A program made the translations under genes and the position numbers. The notes beneath the pieces are model-generated. The model saw only the letters and a program-made list of their open reading frames with translations. It did not search any database and was not told where the DNA came from. Source: Solenopsis invicta (taxonomy: Eukaryota; Arthropoda; Insecta; Hymenoptera; Formicidae). From it: DNA of 64,000 bases. Of this stretch, positions 51,001-59,684 are shown in pieces. The stretch covers positions 23,403,770-23,467,769 of the forward strand of contig NC_052669.1 of the NCBI RefSeq assembly GCF_016802725.1, in the 5' to 3' direction. The stretch's first letter is position 1, and the number at the start of each line of letters is the position of its first letter.

Positions 51001-54000
51001 ATTCGAGGCTTATAAACTGCGAGGCTTTTTACTTCGAAATTTACGACAGACACGGACAGGAGCGCTCATAAAATCTGCAAAGTTAACAGACGAAGAGCTT
51101 AGCAAAGTGATTATAACGTAACTTTAATAACTGTTTTGCTTGCCGCTGTACTAAAACTTTTTCGAGCAGTCAGGCATATACAGCCAAGAACTTGGAGAGT
51201 TTGCGGCAATATTGTGACTGTAAACATTTTTCTTGTCTAAACTTTCCGCGTCATTCTGATAAATTCGCAAATGACGATTTGCATCGCTGTAAGAACAGCA
51301 GCGTGACCCCCTTTAACGCCGCACGTTCATTTTTATCGAGTACCCGTTTTATCGTAATTTACGAGCCCCTTCCCTCGCCTCGGTTAATTATTACGTTGAA
51401 AAACGTCTCTCCTTACTGTCGCGCTAGAAAATTGCACTCGCAACGATCGGGGAAGAGCCGTAGTCGCATTACGACACCGCTTCTCATCTCGTCTCGTCTC
51501 GTCTCGTCACAACGCTACACTGCAATGGAAACTTTGCGAAACGCCATTCCGGGAATAATAAACGCATTACCCGTACGTTCCATCTCCCCGTATTTATTTT
51601 CGCCCGGCGGCCTTTTAAGTGGCAGTATTTCATTCTGCTATTAAGCTGCACTATCTCCCTCACGCGTCCACCCGCCGTGTCCACTCGCGAGCTATTTTAT
51701 CAGATTAATTTTTTTTCTCGCTCAAATTTTCCCTGATGAACGCTTTGACGGATTAAAAGTTGAAATAAAAGTTCCGGGTCCCGCTCCCTGCTTGGTACTT
51801 CGGCGCTTTCATCCGACAAATTACTTTTACGTTTCGACGTGGCCTCGTTCGTTCTTTCCCACGTACGGAAAAGCGGCGCAAAAATAAGTTACGGGACACA
51901 TTTTAAATTGCTTTCTTACGCGTGTGAAGTTTGCCGAGATTTTCAACGTTAAAGTAAACGTTTCTTAAATATTAAGTACGTGAAAAATTGAAATTTTCTT
52001 GTCCTAATCTCAAATGATCTCAATTTAGAGAAAGACTCATTTCTCGCTTAATTTAATTACGATTTTGATAACTCTTTTATATGCTGCGACGACACCAGTC
52101 AACTTGATTAAAATTATATAAAATATTCCTGTAAAACAATGCAGTATTTGTCTACGTTATAAGTTTGAAACTTTATTCGATCGAAATTGACTGATAATAG
52201 AAGACGGGAATTAATATTCGATTAGCGAATAATATGCGATGCAGCATTAGCATATAAAAGATTTTTCAGCGTATGTGTTATTCATGAACCGAGCTTACCC
52301 GCGAAAATACCTCGGGCAATATTTATAGTAATGCAAAATTGAAACAAAATTCTCTCTGAAATAAATAATATATCGGTTAGTTACAATCCTAAATGAATTT
52401 TCCATCCTATGAATACATTACACGGAGGAATTATATGCGACTCTCTCTACGCAGGAAAAACGACCGAAGATGGCAGCGCGGCGTAAATACGATCGATAAA
52501 TCGCACACGAAGAATATTAAATAGCGATTCGAGTGTTCGTACGAGATTTTAATCGCGCTATCTATAACGCACGCTCATCCAGCTGTAAATCATAATGCGT
52601 TTGCGTCACATTCACTATAATAATTTACCGTCGGAAAGGCAATCCTCCGCGCGATGGGCTATAATATTTGATTACTATCTATTAATTATGACTCTGCGAG
52701 GAGAAGTGTTTCACGGTTCTCTAGACTTTGGAGATCGATATCGACGTGGCGCATCGTTGCGATAATTCCGGCTTATGGGATCATTAATTATAGGAGCGTC
52801 ACCACCATAGTATCGCTTAATGTCCCGGACCTGCTTCTGCGTCGCTTCTCGGTCGCGAGAAATTGGTCAGCGAAGTTTGCGAAACTAGCAGCCATCTGGA
52901 TCTCATCGCTTTCGAAGTTCGCCGAGCAGTCGCGGCAAGGGACGGAATTTGTGATCGCGCGAAGAAAAGCTTCCGTCGCGTCAGTAATGGCTTTCGCAAG
53001 CTTTTACCGGTTCGAAAATGCGTCCGCTTTTTGCATTCAATTTACTAAGTTGATTTCTAAAATTGTACACTATTTTAAGTTATCTTGGATGCACTTAATA
53101 TAAATAAAAATGTTTTAATGTTCTCCTTATTACAAAAATCAATGATAAATTGCTAAGAGGGTAAAAGTCATTATTTTTTAAGGATTTATCATCAATTTCT
53201 GTTGCGCAAAGTGCTCCAACAAATTTAAAAAGAGATTCAAGCTGTAAACACAGAACGAGATTTCAACGACGGATTTCATGCATATCATGAAACGACAAAG
53301 GAAATACAAATGATTGTCTTGTTTGTTCTGCGTTTTCAAAAAAACTTCAATAAAACCTCGAGAAAAATATGAGGATGTTTTTATTGCGTTTCACGGATCG
53401 TTAGAATGCACGCTTGTTAGCTTTCGAGCTTACAGGGAAGCAATTCGATTCAAAATAGTATAATATTTTTCGACAGAATCGAATTGTATAATGAACGAAA
53501 TTGCGTAAAGCATAAAAATATCTTAACTACAAATTTTTAACAATCATCCAATTTTTTTCATCATTATCTATAAATAAAAAGACATTGTAAATTTTTAAAC
53601 CAGAAACAAAAAATGACTCGACTATTTTAAAAAATTTAATGTTTCTCAATTTAATTATTAAACATTTTTTGTGTTATTAAATCTTATTGAAACAATAGTC
53701 AAGTAAAATCTCGTTAAATGTATGAAATAAATTATTAAATGTACTTTTGCTAAGATGTTTTTTTAAAAATAATGTCTCGTAAGCAAGAAGGTAAATAACA
53801 CGACGATATTTTTGCTGGAAATGACTTTACACGAGTTTCGTATACGTCGTAAAATGCGTACATTCGGCAACCGCATCCGAGATATAAAGGCCTTACACGC
53901 GCCGTATGCAATTTATAACGACGGGAGTGCAATTTTACGTCGGGCACATATATGTGACCGAGACGAATTTTATGGAAAATATAATACGGAAATATGAGCT

Positions 54001-57000
54001 CTCCTCTCTTCCAGCTATCGATGTAAATGTGTGTTCCTATTGTTTCACAAGCTTTCGAGCTTTCGCATCTCGCAAGCTCTATAACTTCAGAAGCCAGTGT
54101 TTTTCATTTATATGTATCCATTTTTCATGCTTTTTTAACATAACGTTACGAGGTGTCTCTCGTTTAGAAAAATACTTTTTCAATATCCATTATCGATTCG
54201 TAAAGGTGAATGCCATGATAAATTCACTCTCTTACCATACAGATCTCTTTTTCAAACTCCCCGATTGAATTTTTCCGTCGTGTCTCTTAATACAGAGTTT
54301 TGCATTTTTTATAAGAACGACGGCGGCGAACGATTTCGCAGCTCGAGGCTGTTTTCAGCCCGATCGAAATTTCAGGCCGAGCTGCATAGCCTCGAAGGAA
54401 GGATCTCGTTGTTTGCGCGCACGACAATGGCCTCTCGGCCGCCACTCGGGGGCGCCCCATCTCTGAACCTCTTCGAGAATCGACTTGGGACGGTATTGTC
54501 GTAAGCTCGCTCGAGGCCTTCTTTCGTCGGCAAGAAAGACGATGAAAGAGAAATTGCACCTCCGAGACTTCGTCGGGGGATCCGTTCCATTCTCGCGTGA
54601 TACGCTGAAAGTCATGTAAATGTAGATTAGGTGGTCCTCTTACGGGGGTGGCCTCCATTCGTGTTTGCATCACGGCATTGCCATTCGGTCGACGTTCTCC
54701 CCAAAGATGTATCTAATCTCGCACGATCTCTAAACTCGTCCTTGAACCACTCCTGCACTTCCTCTATCTAACCTTTTTCAAATTCCTAACTTTTATGCGC
54801 GTCGCGAGCCACGTAAAAATAGATCCTTTCTTCGCGCACGCTTTTTCACGTTTCCCCGATATTTTATATACATAATGCTACGTAACGCTAATAATTTCAG
54901 TACTCAGACTCTACGATTAGAATTAATCTGCTAAGGAAGCGTAAAGGAATGAAACTATCTTCGCCGATCGATATTAATTGACTATAAAATGCGCAACATA
55001 AAATTTCTAATTTGCCTTATTCGAACGAAAAACTGTCAAGTTGATACGTAGAATTAGGCACTTGGCCCTTCAAATCCATGTACGACCGTGCCAGTTCATT
55101 TGCTTCGAGCGTACGTCAACGGCATATCAAAGGGTAAACCAGCACCCCATACAACTACAAGAGCAACCCTTCCTGCCGCCGGCTTACGTCTACAGCTTCG
55201 CTGTCTGCTTGACGATGCAGATTACTTAACCCTACGTTTCGTGCATGATCGATGACTCTCGTCGTCGGAATTGACAAGTGCTCGTCCGGTTGACATGCGG
55301 TCGATCGGCGAGCACGTTATTAAACCGCCGTTCGCGTACGAACGCAATCCTAATACCAGACAGAGTACACAATTTGCCGCGCGCAAATAGACCCTATAGA
55401 TCAGTCCGAGAGTGAATCACCGTGCGCCTACTGTATTGCCAATAATAATGCGATCGCAAATTAGACTGACCCCCATTCAGCGACGAGATACTGGCAATTA
55501 AATTCGACTGTGGCGTTTGATTATCGTAATTGTTTACAAGCTAGCGTAAAAAGCTCTCACCCATAAAATTCATCGCCGATCGTCGCGTCGTAATAAATAC
55601 GCGGGTTTGGAACGGCCCAGATTGTTACGAATTCTGTGCGACGACATTAATATAATTTTTTATGCATTTGTCGTGCAAATAACGAGAATATGCAGCTCGA
55701 TTTGAAATCTTGATCGAAAAAAAAACCGCTCTAAACTGTGTAACCATTTGCGATAATGTAATGATACGATTCAGCACATTGAGAGATAACATTAGGATAA
55801 TTGAGCAGTTTGTTCTGTAAGTTATTTTTATTGATCCGCTCGTGTACAATCGATATAATGCATTAGTATGCATTAGCATATCATTCGCAAAACTGCAGTT
55901 ACGTTATTTTAATAAAAATAAACAGCTTGATTGATGGGATTTAATAGATTGTTTGAATAATTGCAGTGTGTGTGTGTGTGTGTGTGTGTGGGGCTAATGA
56001 TAATAGCAATTTGGTAAATTAAATGGATTTGATGTATATTAGTCACGTCGAATGTGCGCACAGTTGCACATGCAGACTATTTGAATGTATGAAAATGCAC
56101 AAGTGCCTAAGTGCAAAATACAAGGGAAATAACAACTCATGTTTCGTAACTGGCAGTATTATGAAATCGTAGATTGCTTTCTCTTGGCTTTATCAATTCT
56201 CCTTACAATTATTAGCGACCGGCAAACTTTGTATCCTTATATAACTGTGGACTTTATTTCGTAACTTTATTCTCGGCGACCTAGTTTCTCGAGCAAGTAC
56301 CTTTTTTATTTTTCGAGAGCGTTATTTTACTTTTATTCCTTTTTCCTCATTTCGTGTTATCTCCTAATACATTGCGCAAGCACGTTGCCCTTCGTGGCTT
56401 AACGACGAATAATATTTAACAATCAGCTTATCCTAAATTACTTTATATATCGCGGGAAAAATGCATTGTTACAGCTAGTGCAATTTAAATTAAAAGTATA
56501 AAAAGATTATAAGCCTGCAATGTATTGTCGGTGTTTCAAAAATTACATAATTTTAATTCTATTCGCTTGTGCCAATATGCATTACGCTGATATATGTAAA
56601 ACAATTATGTTGTTACAATAGTATCTTATTAAACAAGAATAATATTGAATATTTATACAATATTATCGATACTGTGTGAAAATTATAGTTTTGAAAAAGA
56701 AAAGTCGTGTAATTTAAAAATCTTAAAAATTGAAAGCTAATAAATTTGTGGTTTTGTATGGCACGTGGTTTGAGCAGTTAATATAATTTAAAAAAATATA
56801 TGTGAAATTTAATTTTATAGTTTTATGGTATTGATATTGCACAATAACATTTTTAATATTATTAATTATTAAAATATTGTTTCAACACTCACTGAAACAG
56901 CGGTCCTCGTCCATTCAGTTTCATCCATCGCGATTCTGAATAAAAGGCTGATAAAAGTTATAATTATTATATAATATATAGATTACAAAAAATCATTTTT

Positions 57001-59684
57001 CATAAAAGTAAATTATAATGTAACTATTTTAATTTTCTATGTAAATTTCGAATTTTGCTTTCCTATAATTTCATGCAAAAGTTATTATACGTTGTTAATA
57101 CATTAATTTTACAAAAGTCCCAGGTGAAGCTGAATGAAGACGGGAAGTTTCTATTTTCAAAATCCTGCACATATCCTGATTGCATTCTTAATGCGAGCGC
57201 TCAGAATTTTAGCTAGCGTGCTAATTATTTCCGTTCATCTGAAATGAAGATGCGTAGTTGTTTTTTCACATGGAAAATGGATAGAGAGGAAGAGAGAAAG
57301 AGATAGAGGAAAAAGAGGGAGAGCGTATAGAAAATGAGAAAAAAGATGGAAGCTAATGATCGGAGCGAGAAGGGATAATTAAATGCGGATTATCTCCGGC
57401 AAAACTCAATCTCTTGTTCACGCTAATTGGGGGACGAGAAGAAGACGGTTATTAAACAGCCTGCGGATAAATTCAATAATATTTTACGATAACAAAGCCC
57501 TGATCAAAGGGAGCAGAAGGAAGGAAAAAGCTGCATTTACGATCCGTTCGAGCCACAAACGCAGGAGTATGACTAAACGTTCAAACCCGTCGCGCACAGC
57601 GCAACAAAGTTAAAATCTCAATAAAAGTTGTTTATGCGGAAGCGCATGTGCGGAATGTAATTTAAACTGTTATCATCGTGAAACTCCTTCTTTCTCTTCC
57701 TCTCCGAATTTTCCGCTGCACGAAATTACGATTTTCGCGATACCAGATAAGGGCGGCGCGATAAATTGCACGTTCTACGCGATCGCGCGGTGCTCGCTAA
57801 CGAATAAAACTTACTCGCCGCGCAGATATTTGATTTCTAAATAAAACGCAAACATTGGAAAATACAACAAGGCCTGCAAATTGCTTTCTCGATAAAGCAA
57901 CAACGTTTGCATTTAGTTATCGCTGCAGCTCTGTTATTTTCCTCTGCGTTTTGAGTGCACGCGTACTTGACTTTTGACGATATTCCGCGAACATGGCCAA
58001 TATGAAGATTTTAGTTGCTTCGATAATTGAAGTGCTAAAAAATTGATTTATAAGAAATGCTCGTCGAACGTTCATGATGGATAAGTTTCACAAACCAATT
58101 TTGTTGAAAGCCACCTCTACGAAATTGTGCATTATGCACAAACGACAGTGAATGTAACAATACTTTTAAACAACGTTACATAAACATCCCAATAACCGAA
58201 CATATATCTACGTCCATAAACTTAAGCAAAAACTGTTATTATTAATTTTAAGTGCTTATTTTATTATAATTAAATTTTATAATCTTAAATATATATATAT
58301 ACTTAAAGATTACAATTAAATTTTAATATTATAATAAAAAAAACTTCAGATTAATAATAATAAATTTTTGTCGAAAGTACACGTCCGATTATTTTCAAAA
58401 CCTAAGAAAAAAGCTAGCGCTACAGAAAATAATCGACACGCGCTATCGACCACATCTTTTGTTTTTTATCTTTATGCAGCCGTTTGTTTCCGATTTCTTT
58501 CGCGTCCGTCGTGGGGGTGCAACAAGTGTTACGTTGCTCGTGTCTCGAGGCAAACGAGCGAGATACCGCGTTGCAAATCTACGAATAAATTTCTTGCTCA
58601 CCGACCACGGTCTCGTTGCTGCTACTTGAATTGATATCTACGGCTCGTATTTCAGGATTATCTACTGGGATACGTTATTTTTGTTTTGCGTCAAGCTACG
58701 CTTTAAGCTGGCTTACAAATGCTCTGGCATAAACTTCTGAACAAAAAAAGGGCGGATTCGCGCACCGTGTGCGAATAGCCGCTTTATTAAAAGTGCCCGC
58801 CATCTCGGGAAACAACGTTATTTGACGTTTACGCGGTCTTTTATAAGCTGCCATTCTGACTTTCGCCACGGTGAAATTACGACCCCTTTTATCATTGCCT
58901 GATTCATAAAGTGCGAGGGAACAGTTAATGACATGTAAAAGAGAACATTTTTATTATTCTTGGTAATACGGGTAATATTGCGGGCAATATTAGGGGCAAT
59001 ATGGATCCCCATTTTTCTTGCACATCTTTAAAGTTATACAAGAAAATTTAGGAAGGCTCTCTTTTCTCAGAGTAACATTCGCGGCGAATAATGTTGGAAG
59101 CAGTAATAAAAGAATTTATCGGAAAGAAAACGAAGGTGCGGGAGAGGAGAAGAAAAAAAAAGAGATAACATATTATTTCTCTCTTTCTGCAAATCAAGGA
59201 TTAAAGTATCAATAATATCCAAAGATTTTAAATACGCAAAGTTTCCACGTCAAATTTACTTTTCTCTCGCAGATGTGCAGCAACATAAATCACATTCCCC
59301 ATGACGTTCCATGAACAGGATCGATTGGGACTTTTAGTCCATTGCAATATAAAACTATCCGCGCGTAAATCAAGCGCACGTCGTCCGCCCCCCCCTCCTC
59401 TTCACCATGTTCGTCCGATATCACGCTCGCGACATTTGCATCGTTAGCACGAGCGTCTGCAAAAAAAGGCACCCTTTTCTCCAACCCTCTTTTCACGTGG
59501 CACGTATACTCGACGAACGCAATTTTCTTTTGTTTCCAGGCAGACCTATCCTGCAGAAACACGAAGCAGACCGTGGGCGCGATTTACACGCGCACAAACT
59601 TCGTGACGTTGAGATACATGACCGACGCCTGGGGCACCAACTCGAATGGCTTCCGCCTCGTCATCACAGCCGTCAAGGATCCGA
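11942..59684 (+). CDS. Secreted or membrane-anchored CUB-domain protein, 5' part (gene runs off the window)
   Basis: Three exons (11942-12032, 24322-24545, 59540-59684) join in frame to give 153 residues. Residues 1 to about 26 form a signal peptide with a Leu-rich core. A single CUB domain follows, with cysteines at residues 37, 64, 88 and 110. The 26- and 21-residue gaps match the two classical CUB disulfides. The motif CNDHLYIYDG (88-97) and the closing strand GFRLVITA are also typical. CUB domains are extracellular modules for protein binding. All junctions have GT/AG and keep frame: phase 1, then phase 0. The visible protein stops at a phase-1 donor, so more exons must lie beyond 64000. 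In insects a CUB domain near a signal peptide is often followed by LDL-receptor class A repeats and a transmembrane segment. Drosophila Loaf is one such type, but I cannot confirm that orthology here. The 35-kb second intron hosts another gene on the same strand. Confidence 0.85.
12668..12914. mobile_element. MITE relic, CACGGAAAGAA family, copy 2
   Basis: Imperfect terminal inverted repeats start TGGAAAAAAGGATTTCGTGG on the left and end CAAAATCATTCTTTCGGTAT on the right. Internal blocks AATAATTATGTAGGGCAATC and GCTAGAATGTCAAAGTTTTT are shared with the other copies. The frame at 12670-12954 lies across this element and is not a gene. Confidence 0.65.
13935..13958. repeat. 24-bp exact direct repeat, copy 1
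   Basis: TCTGTAACATTCTCAGCGTC plus GCGT, repeated exactly at 14380-14403. The two copies bracket about 420 bases of unrelated DNA. Confidence 0.85.
14380..14403. repeat. 24-bp exact direct repeat, copy 2
   Basis: Identical to 13935-13958, same orientation, 445 bases downstream. Confidence 0.85.
17669..17731. repeat. GA-rich purine tract, left arm of an inverted pair
   Basis: Runs of GA with AAAG and GGGA interruptions. It is complementary in composition to the CT tract at 17884-17990, about 150 bases downstream. Long frames on both strands here (17573-18082) are repeat artefacts. Confidence 0.9.
17884..17990. repeat. CT-rich pyrimidine tract, right arm of an inverted pair
   Basis: Over 100 bases of CT repeats with TTTC interruptions. 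With the GA tract at 17669-17731 it could pair as a hairpin in RNA or single-stranded DNA. Confidence 0.9.
23789..24024. mobile_element. MITE relic, CACGGAAAGAA family, copy 3
   Basis: Left end ACACGGGAAGAGTGGTTTCG and right end CAAATTCATTCCTTCCGTGT are inverted complements at the termini. The internal GTGCTGCAAAAAGTTTTGAC and GATCTGCATTTCAGCTAAAC blocks match copy 5. No coding capacity. Confidence 0.75.
24322..24545 (+). CDS. CUB gene, coding exon 2: first two thirds of the CUB domain
   Basis: The acceptor TTTTCCTTACAG and donor AAG|GTAAGT are both strong. The exon completes a Tyr codon and adds 74 residues, from QMSDVCKKYFLRDLYRKIDG to GAHAVGSYK. It carries CUB cysteines 1, 2 and 3 and the aspartate-rich strand CNDHLYIYDG. 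It ends in phase 0. The codon pattern and motif density make this the most secure exon of the gene together with exon 3. Confidence 0.92.
25481..25722. mobile_element. MITE, CACGGAAAGAA family, copy 4 (best long inverted repeats)
   Basis: Termini ACACGGTAAGAAAGGTTTTG (left) and AAAACTGCTCTTTTCGTGT (right) continue inward as an inverted repeat of about 44 bases per arm. Both arms contain TGCTAAAG(C/T)ATCTAAAAAT. Length is about 242 bases with no ORF. No clear target-site duplication is visible. This copy best defines the family. Confidence 0.8.
27169..27212. repeat. GA tract with G8 run
   Basis: GA repeats interrupted by an eight-base G run (about 27184-27191) and preceded by a TGTG-rich stretch. 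Confidence 0.85.
27815..28257. mobile_element. Short DNA transposon relic with ACAGGGTG termini
   Basis: The left end ACAGGGTGACTAAAATCACA and the reverse complement of the right end ACAGGGTGGCTAGAATAAGA agree at 18 of the first 22 positions. The interior of about 440 bases is AT-rich and non-coding. ACAGGGTG-type ends next to TA are common among insect Tc1/mariner-like MITEs, and TA dinucleotides lie next to both ends here. The target duplication is not exact, so the superfamily call is tentative. Confidence 0.7.
30916..30941. repeat. (TG)n microsatellite
   Basis: About 26 bases of TG repeat with one C interruption near the left end. Confidence 0.95.
31871..32077 (+). CDS. Possible small secreted peptide (uncertain)
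   Basis: A 68-residue ORF opens with MLVAAVLVVASTSYN, which resembles a signal peptide with a short hydrophobic core. A Lys-rich stretch and four cysteines follow (one near residue 29, a CIC pair near 48-50 and one near 60). It ends at TAA. The 200 bases before it are GC-richer and leader-like. No family is recognised. It lies in intron 2 of the CUB gene, about 3.4 kb upstream of the nested VWC gene and on the same strand. ORFs of this size occur by chance in AT-rich DNA, so confidence is low. Confidence 0.22.
   Translation: MLVAAVLVVASTSYNILKYHGFSKMTRGCNKKRYPEFPYKFPIKDICICNSTENVIMFCPSILVIFNG
35437..35515 (+). CDS. VWC-like gene, exon 1: signal peptide
   Basis: ATG then MRRTRICVEVCVYVVFGVIA and VAAIFE: a basic n-region and hydrophobic core. 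It ends at GAAG|GTAAAT in phase 1. The start is the first ATG in frame that gives a signal peptide. About 100 bases upstream are a mildly GC-richer leader without an obvious TATA box. Confidence 0.8.
35437..41038 (+). CDS. Secreted cysteine-rich protein with repeated VWC-like modules, nested in intron 2 of the CUB gene
   Basis: Exons: 35437-35515, 35735-35987, 37219-37328, 37579-37698, 38303-38455, 38537-38596, 39261-39417 and 40942-41038. They join in frame to 342 residues; a version ending in exon 7 has 311. Residues 1 to about 25 are a signal peptide. The mature part has about 32 cysteines. Their spacing resembles von Willebrand C modules: the CTPVYNQGSNSCANEYLC half-module, a CTCEPG loop, DPFKCCG, CVCQSGYKG, CIACICEVPP and RNCCG. 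N-glycosylation sites occur at about residues 199 (NHT) and 267 (NLT). Exon 6 is a cysteine-free linker. All six introns up to exon 7 are phase 1, as in extracellular proteins built by exon shuffling. VWC proteins often bind growth factors of the BMP class, but no partner can be deduced here. Single-domain VWC proteins of insects act in immunity or stress; this one has several modules. No orthologue name is claimed. Confidence 0.83.
35735..35987 (+). CDS. VWC-like gene, exon 2
   Basis: Acceptor TTTCTTTTTCGTAAAG and donor AAAT|GTAAGT. It encodes 83 full codons with eight cysteines, beginning KHSGSKCPGPVSYYEALECT. The half-module LECTPVY..SC..EYLC is typical of insect VWC tails; a new module then begins (KCYINGHEY through CDAMCTCEPG). 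It ends in phase 1 relative to the exon 3 join (two bases of an Ile codon here, one in exon 3). Confidence 0.9.
37219..37328 (+). CDS. VWC-like gene, exon 3
   Basis: Acceptor ACAATTTTTTCAACTAG, donor TGTT|GTAAGT. It encodes AAFECFDEDCPTVIAKDDCY and on to DPFKCCGDPQNIC. It has six cysteines including the adjacent CC pair that closes a VWC module. Confidence 0.9.
37579..37698 (+). CDS. VWC-like gene, exon 4
   Basis: Acceptor TTTACATATTTTAG, donor AAAG|GTAATG. It encodes 39 codons ending TCVCQSGYK, the first half of a second VWC-like module (KCNVNGKIYLEGEYFYV then CVCQSGYKG). Exactly 120 bases, so it is a symmetric 1-1 exon that could be skipped without a frameshift. Confidence 0.88.
38303..38455 (+). 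CDS. VWC-like gene, exon 5
   Basis: Acceptor TTTTTCTATTTTAG, donor ATGCC|GTAAGT. It encodes NNIPPFCVRTNHTACAHPAF and on to KKKCYMNMIC, with five cysteines and an NHT glycosylation site. It completes the second module. 153 bases, symmetric 1-1. Confidence 0.88.
38537..38596 (+). CDS. VWC-like gene, exon 6 (short linker)
   Basis: Only 60 bases, between TTCAATTTTTCAG and the donor GAGA|GTACGT. It encodes NADDVVIPKSEFGSSDTLE, acidic, Ser-rich and cysteine-free, linking the second and third modules. Symmetric 1-1, so skipping would keep frame. This is the least constrained exon, supported by the join rather than by motifs. Confidence 0.7.
39261..39421 (+). CDS. VWC-like gene, exon 7 with alternative ending
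   Basis: Acceptor ATTCTTTTTCAG. It encodes GSKCQFGNLTMQVGDKLKRS, then CIACICEVPPVLTC and DICKRPW, with six cysteines: the first half of a third VWC module. Read through, it ends at TGA (39419-39421), giving the 311-residue form. A GT inside the sequence CCTTG|GTGATG at 39418 would instead splice in phase 2 to exon 8, remaking the Trp codon and removing the stop. An AATAAA at 39550-39555 fits the read-through form. Confidence 0.87.
39550..39555 (+). terminator. Poly(A) signal AATAAA for the short form of the VWC-like gene
   Basis: Canonical hexamer about 130 bases after the TGA of exon 7. AATAAA is frequent by chance in DNA this AT-rich, so support is only positional. Confidence 0.4.
40302..40496 (+). 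other. Cysteine-rich orphan ORF between exons 7 and 8
   Basis: After a possible acceptor at 40334 (CGTTTCCTCGTTCAG), 53 codons run to TGA with seven cysteines (ICAYLFGVCRCYDCN, then VCEKRVINC and FGNC). An AATAAA lies at 40497-40502 immediately after the stop. The cysteine content recalls the neighbouring gene, but the entry phase is 0 and does not fit exon 6 (phase 1) or the phase-2 donor of exon 7 (TG+A gives a stop). It may be a decayed duplicate terminal exon or chance. Confidence 0.2.
40590..40823. repeat. Long foldback inverted repeat in the last intron of the VWC-like gene
   Basis: The left arm (TTGTATTATAAAA, TTTGTCTAACC, ATAATCTTGAATATTA) is matched in inverse order by the right arm, whose reverse complement reads TTGTATTATAAAA, TTTGCCTAAC, ATAATCTTAAATATTA. 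Arms are about 75 bases with a few gaps; the AT-rich loop itself holds smaller palindromes. It is probably a foldback MITE. In RNA it would make a stable hairpin between exons 7 and 8. Confidence 0.75.
40942..41038 (+). CDS. VWC-like gene, exon 8: alternative C-terminus completing the third module
   Basis: After ATAAAAAATTTTAG, one base completes the Trp codon from exon 7. The frame then runs EYVKPSCEEHKSYWKVDFGC, AYYIFRNCCGL, stop. The cysteine layout (C, C, then an adjacent CC followed by G) mirrors exon 3 (DDC...KCCGD), which supports it as the missing second half of module 3. The acceptor has a weak pyrimidine tract and the partner donor is weak. The +2 frame is also open through to a good donor at about 41085 (GTC|GTAAGT), a competing reading that lacks the cysteine pattern. 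Confidence 0.6.
41218..41223 (+). terminator. Poly(A) signal AATAAA for the long form of the VWC-like gene
   Basis: Canonical hexamer about 180 bases after the exon 8 stop. Chance occurrence is possible in AT-rich DNA. Confidence 0.4.
41657..41881. mobile_element. MITE, CACGGAAAGAA family, copy 5 (best-kept termini)
   Basis: Starts CACGGAAAGAACAATTTTAT and ends CATAATTATTCTTTCCGTG; the outer 11 bases are perfect inverted complements. Internally it carries CCATTAAAATAATTATGTAA and GCTGCAAAGAGTTTTGACAT, shared with the other copies. 225 bases, non-coding. Confidence 0.82.
44455..44501 (-). other. Splice-flanked 47-base segment, minus strand (possible mini-exon or repeat)
   Basis: On the minus strand TTTTTGCTAG precedes and GTAACA follows a 47-base segment containing GTTAGAACTCCGCTACTGCA. 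A related segment sits at 48396-48437. In one frame they read VRTPLLHIDLW and VTTPLLHVMS. No family is recognised, and similarity extends a little beyond the would-be donors, so a dispersed repeat is an equal explanation. Confidence 0.2.
44596..44974. mobile_element. Probable AT-rich inverted-repeat element
   Basis: The left end CACGTATTTTTATAAGTGTG and the reverse complement of the right end CACTTTTTTTTATAAGTGTA pair over about 33 bases with mismatches, continuing to a CATGTTA/CACGTTA match. The interior is AT-rich and non-coding. No target duplication is identified. Confidence 0.4.
47853..48044. other. Unrecognised GC-richer island with open frames on both strands
   Basis: Within AT-rich intron DNA, about 190 bases have balanced composition and several open frames. 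The + frame reads ...DGEGKQVSVWRNGAKWWGA..., another + frame reads ...YLSGATERSGGELVKQARKG..., and the minus frame reads ...CASLSDLCVLASLAPHHFAP.... It is bordered by a possible acceptor (AAAAGTTTTCAG, 47870s) and a GTAAGA at the end. It looks like a fragment of coding origin, perhaps from a mobile element or retrocopy, but no family was recognised. Confidence 0.3.
48396..48437 (-). other. Splice-flanked 42-base segment, minus strand (possible mini-exon or repeat)
   Basis: On the minus strand a good acceptor (TATATTTGTATGTTACAG) and a consensus donor (TCG|GTGAGT) enclose exactly 42 bases, an open frame reading INIIVTTPLLHVMS. It resembles 44455-44501. A 42-base exon with both sites near consensus is notable, but there is no supported parent gene on this strand. 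Confidence 0.25.
48541..49660. other. GC-rich island inside the AT-rich intron, likely decayed mobile element or orphan exon
   Basis: Composition changes abruptly to near 50% GC for about 1.1 kb. It begins with a Pro/Ser-rich open stretch on + (48553-48611, VAPPSPDASPRPSPPLSPPG). An ATG ORF follows at 48746-48946 (66 codons, MSSHSEGFPWIQHPESTSRT...), crossing a consensus donor GTAAGT at 48831. After that several short frames are interrupted by stops on both strands. The Pro-rich, charged character is compatible with a degraded retroelement gag region or a first exon of an unidentified transcript. No reverse transcriptase or integrase motif is seen, and no terminal repeats were found. Confidence 0.4.
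55966..55991. repeat. (TG)n microsatellite
   Basis: About 26 bases of perfect TG repeat, followed by GGG. Confidence 0.95.
58259..58337. repeat. AT-rich hairpin
   Basis: TTTTATTATAATTAAATTTT on the left is mirrored by AAATTTTAATATTATAATAA on the right, around an ATATATAT loop with flanking AATCTT/AAGATT. It is probably the remains of a foldback element. Confidence 0.6.
59540..59684 (+). CDS. CUB gene, coding exon 3: last third of the CUB domain
   Basis: Acceptor TTTCTTTTGTTTCCAG, donor CCGA|GTGAGT. It encodes ADLSCRNTKQTVGAIYTRTN then FVTLRYMTDA, WGTNSNGFRLVITAVKDP. It supplies the fourth CUB cysteine and the closing beta strands (FVTLRY and GFRLVITA). It enters in phase 0 and leaves in phase 1, so the coding sequence must continue. 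The minus-strand frame at 59290-59562 and the + frame at 59407-59688 are shadows. Confidence 0.92.

Larger units (their letters stand above)
49661..59539 (+). other. Intron 2 of the CUB gene, right part
   Basis: No gene is supported. GC-richer patches at about 50230-50700, 51230-51900 and 54280-54620 open composition-driven frames on both strands (for example 50239-50687 + and 54287-54673 -). The stretch also contains a TG microsatellite (55966-55991) and an AT-rich hairpin (58259-58337). The last 300 bases before 59540 include a pyrimidine/C-rich tract (C run near 59390) and end in the acceptor of CUB exon 3. Confidence 0.6.
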
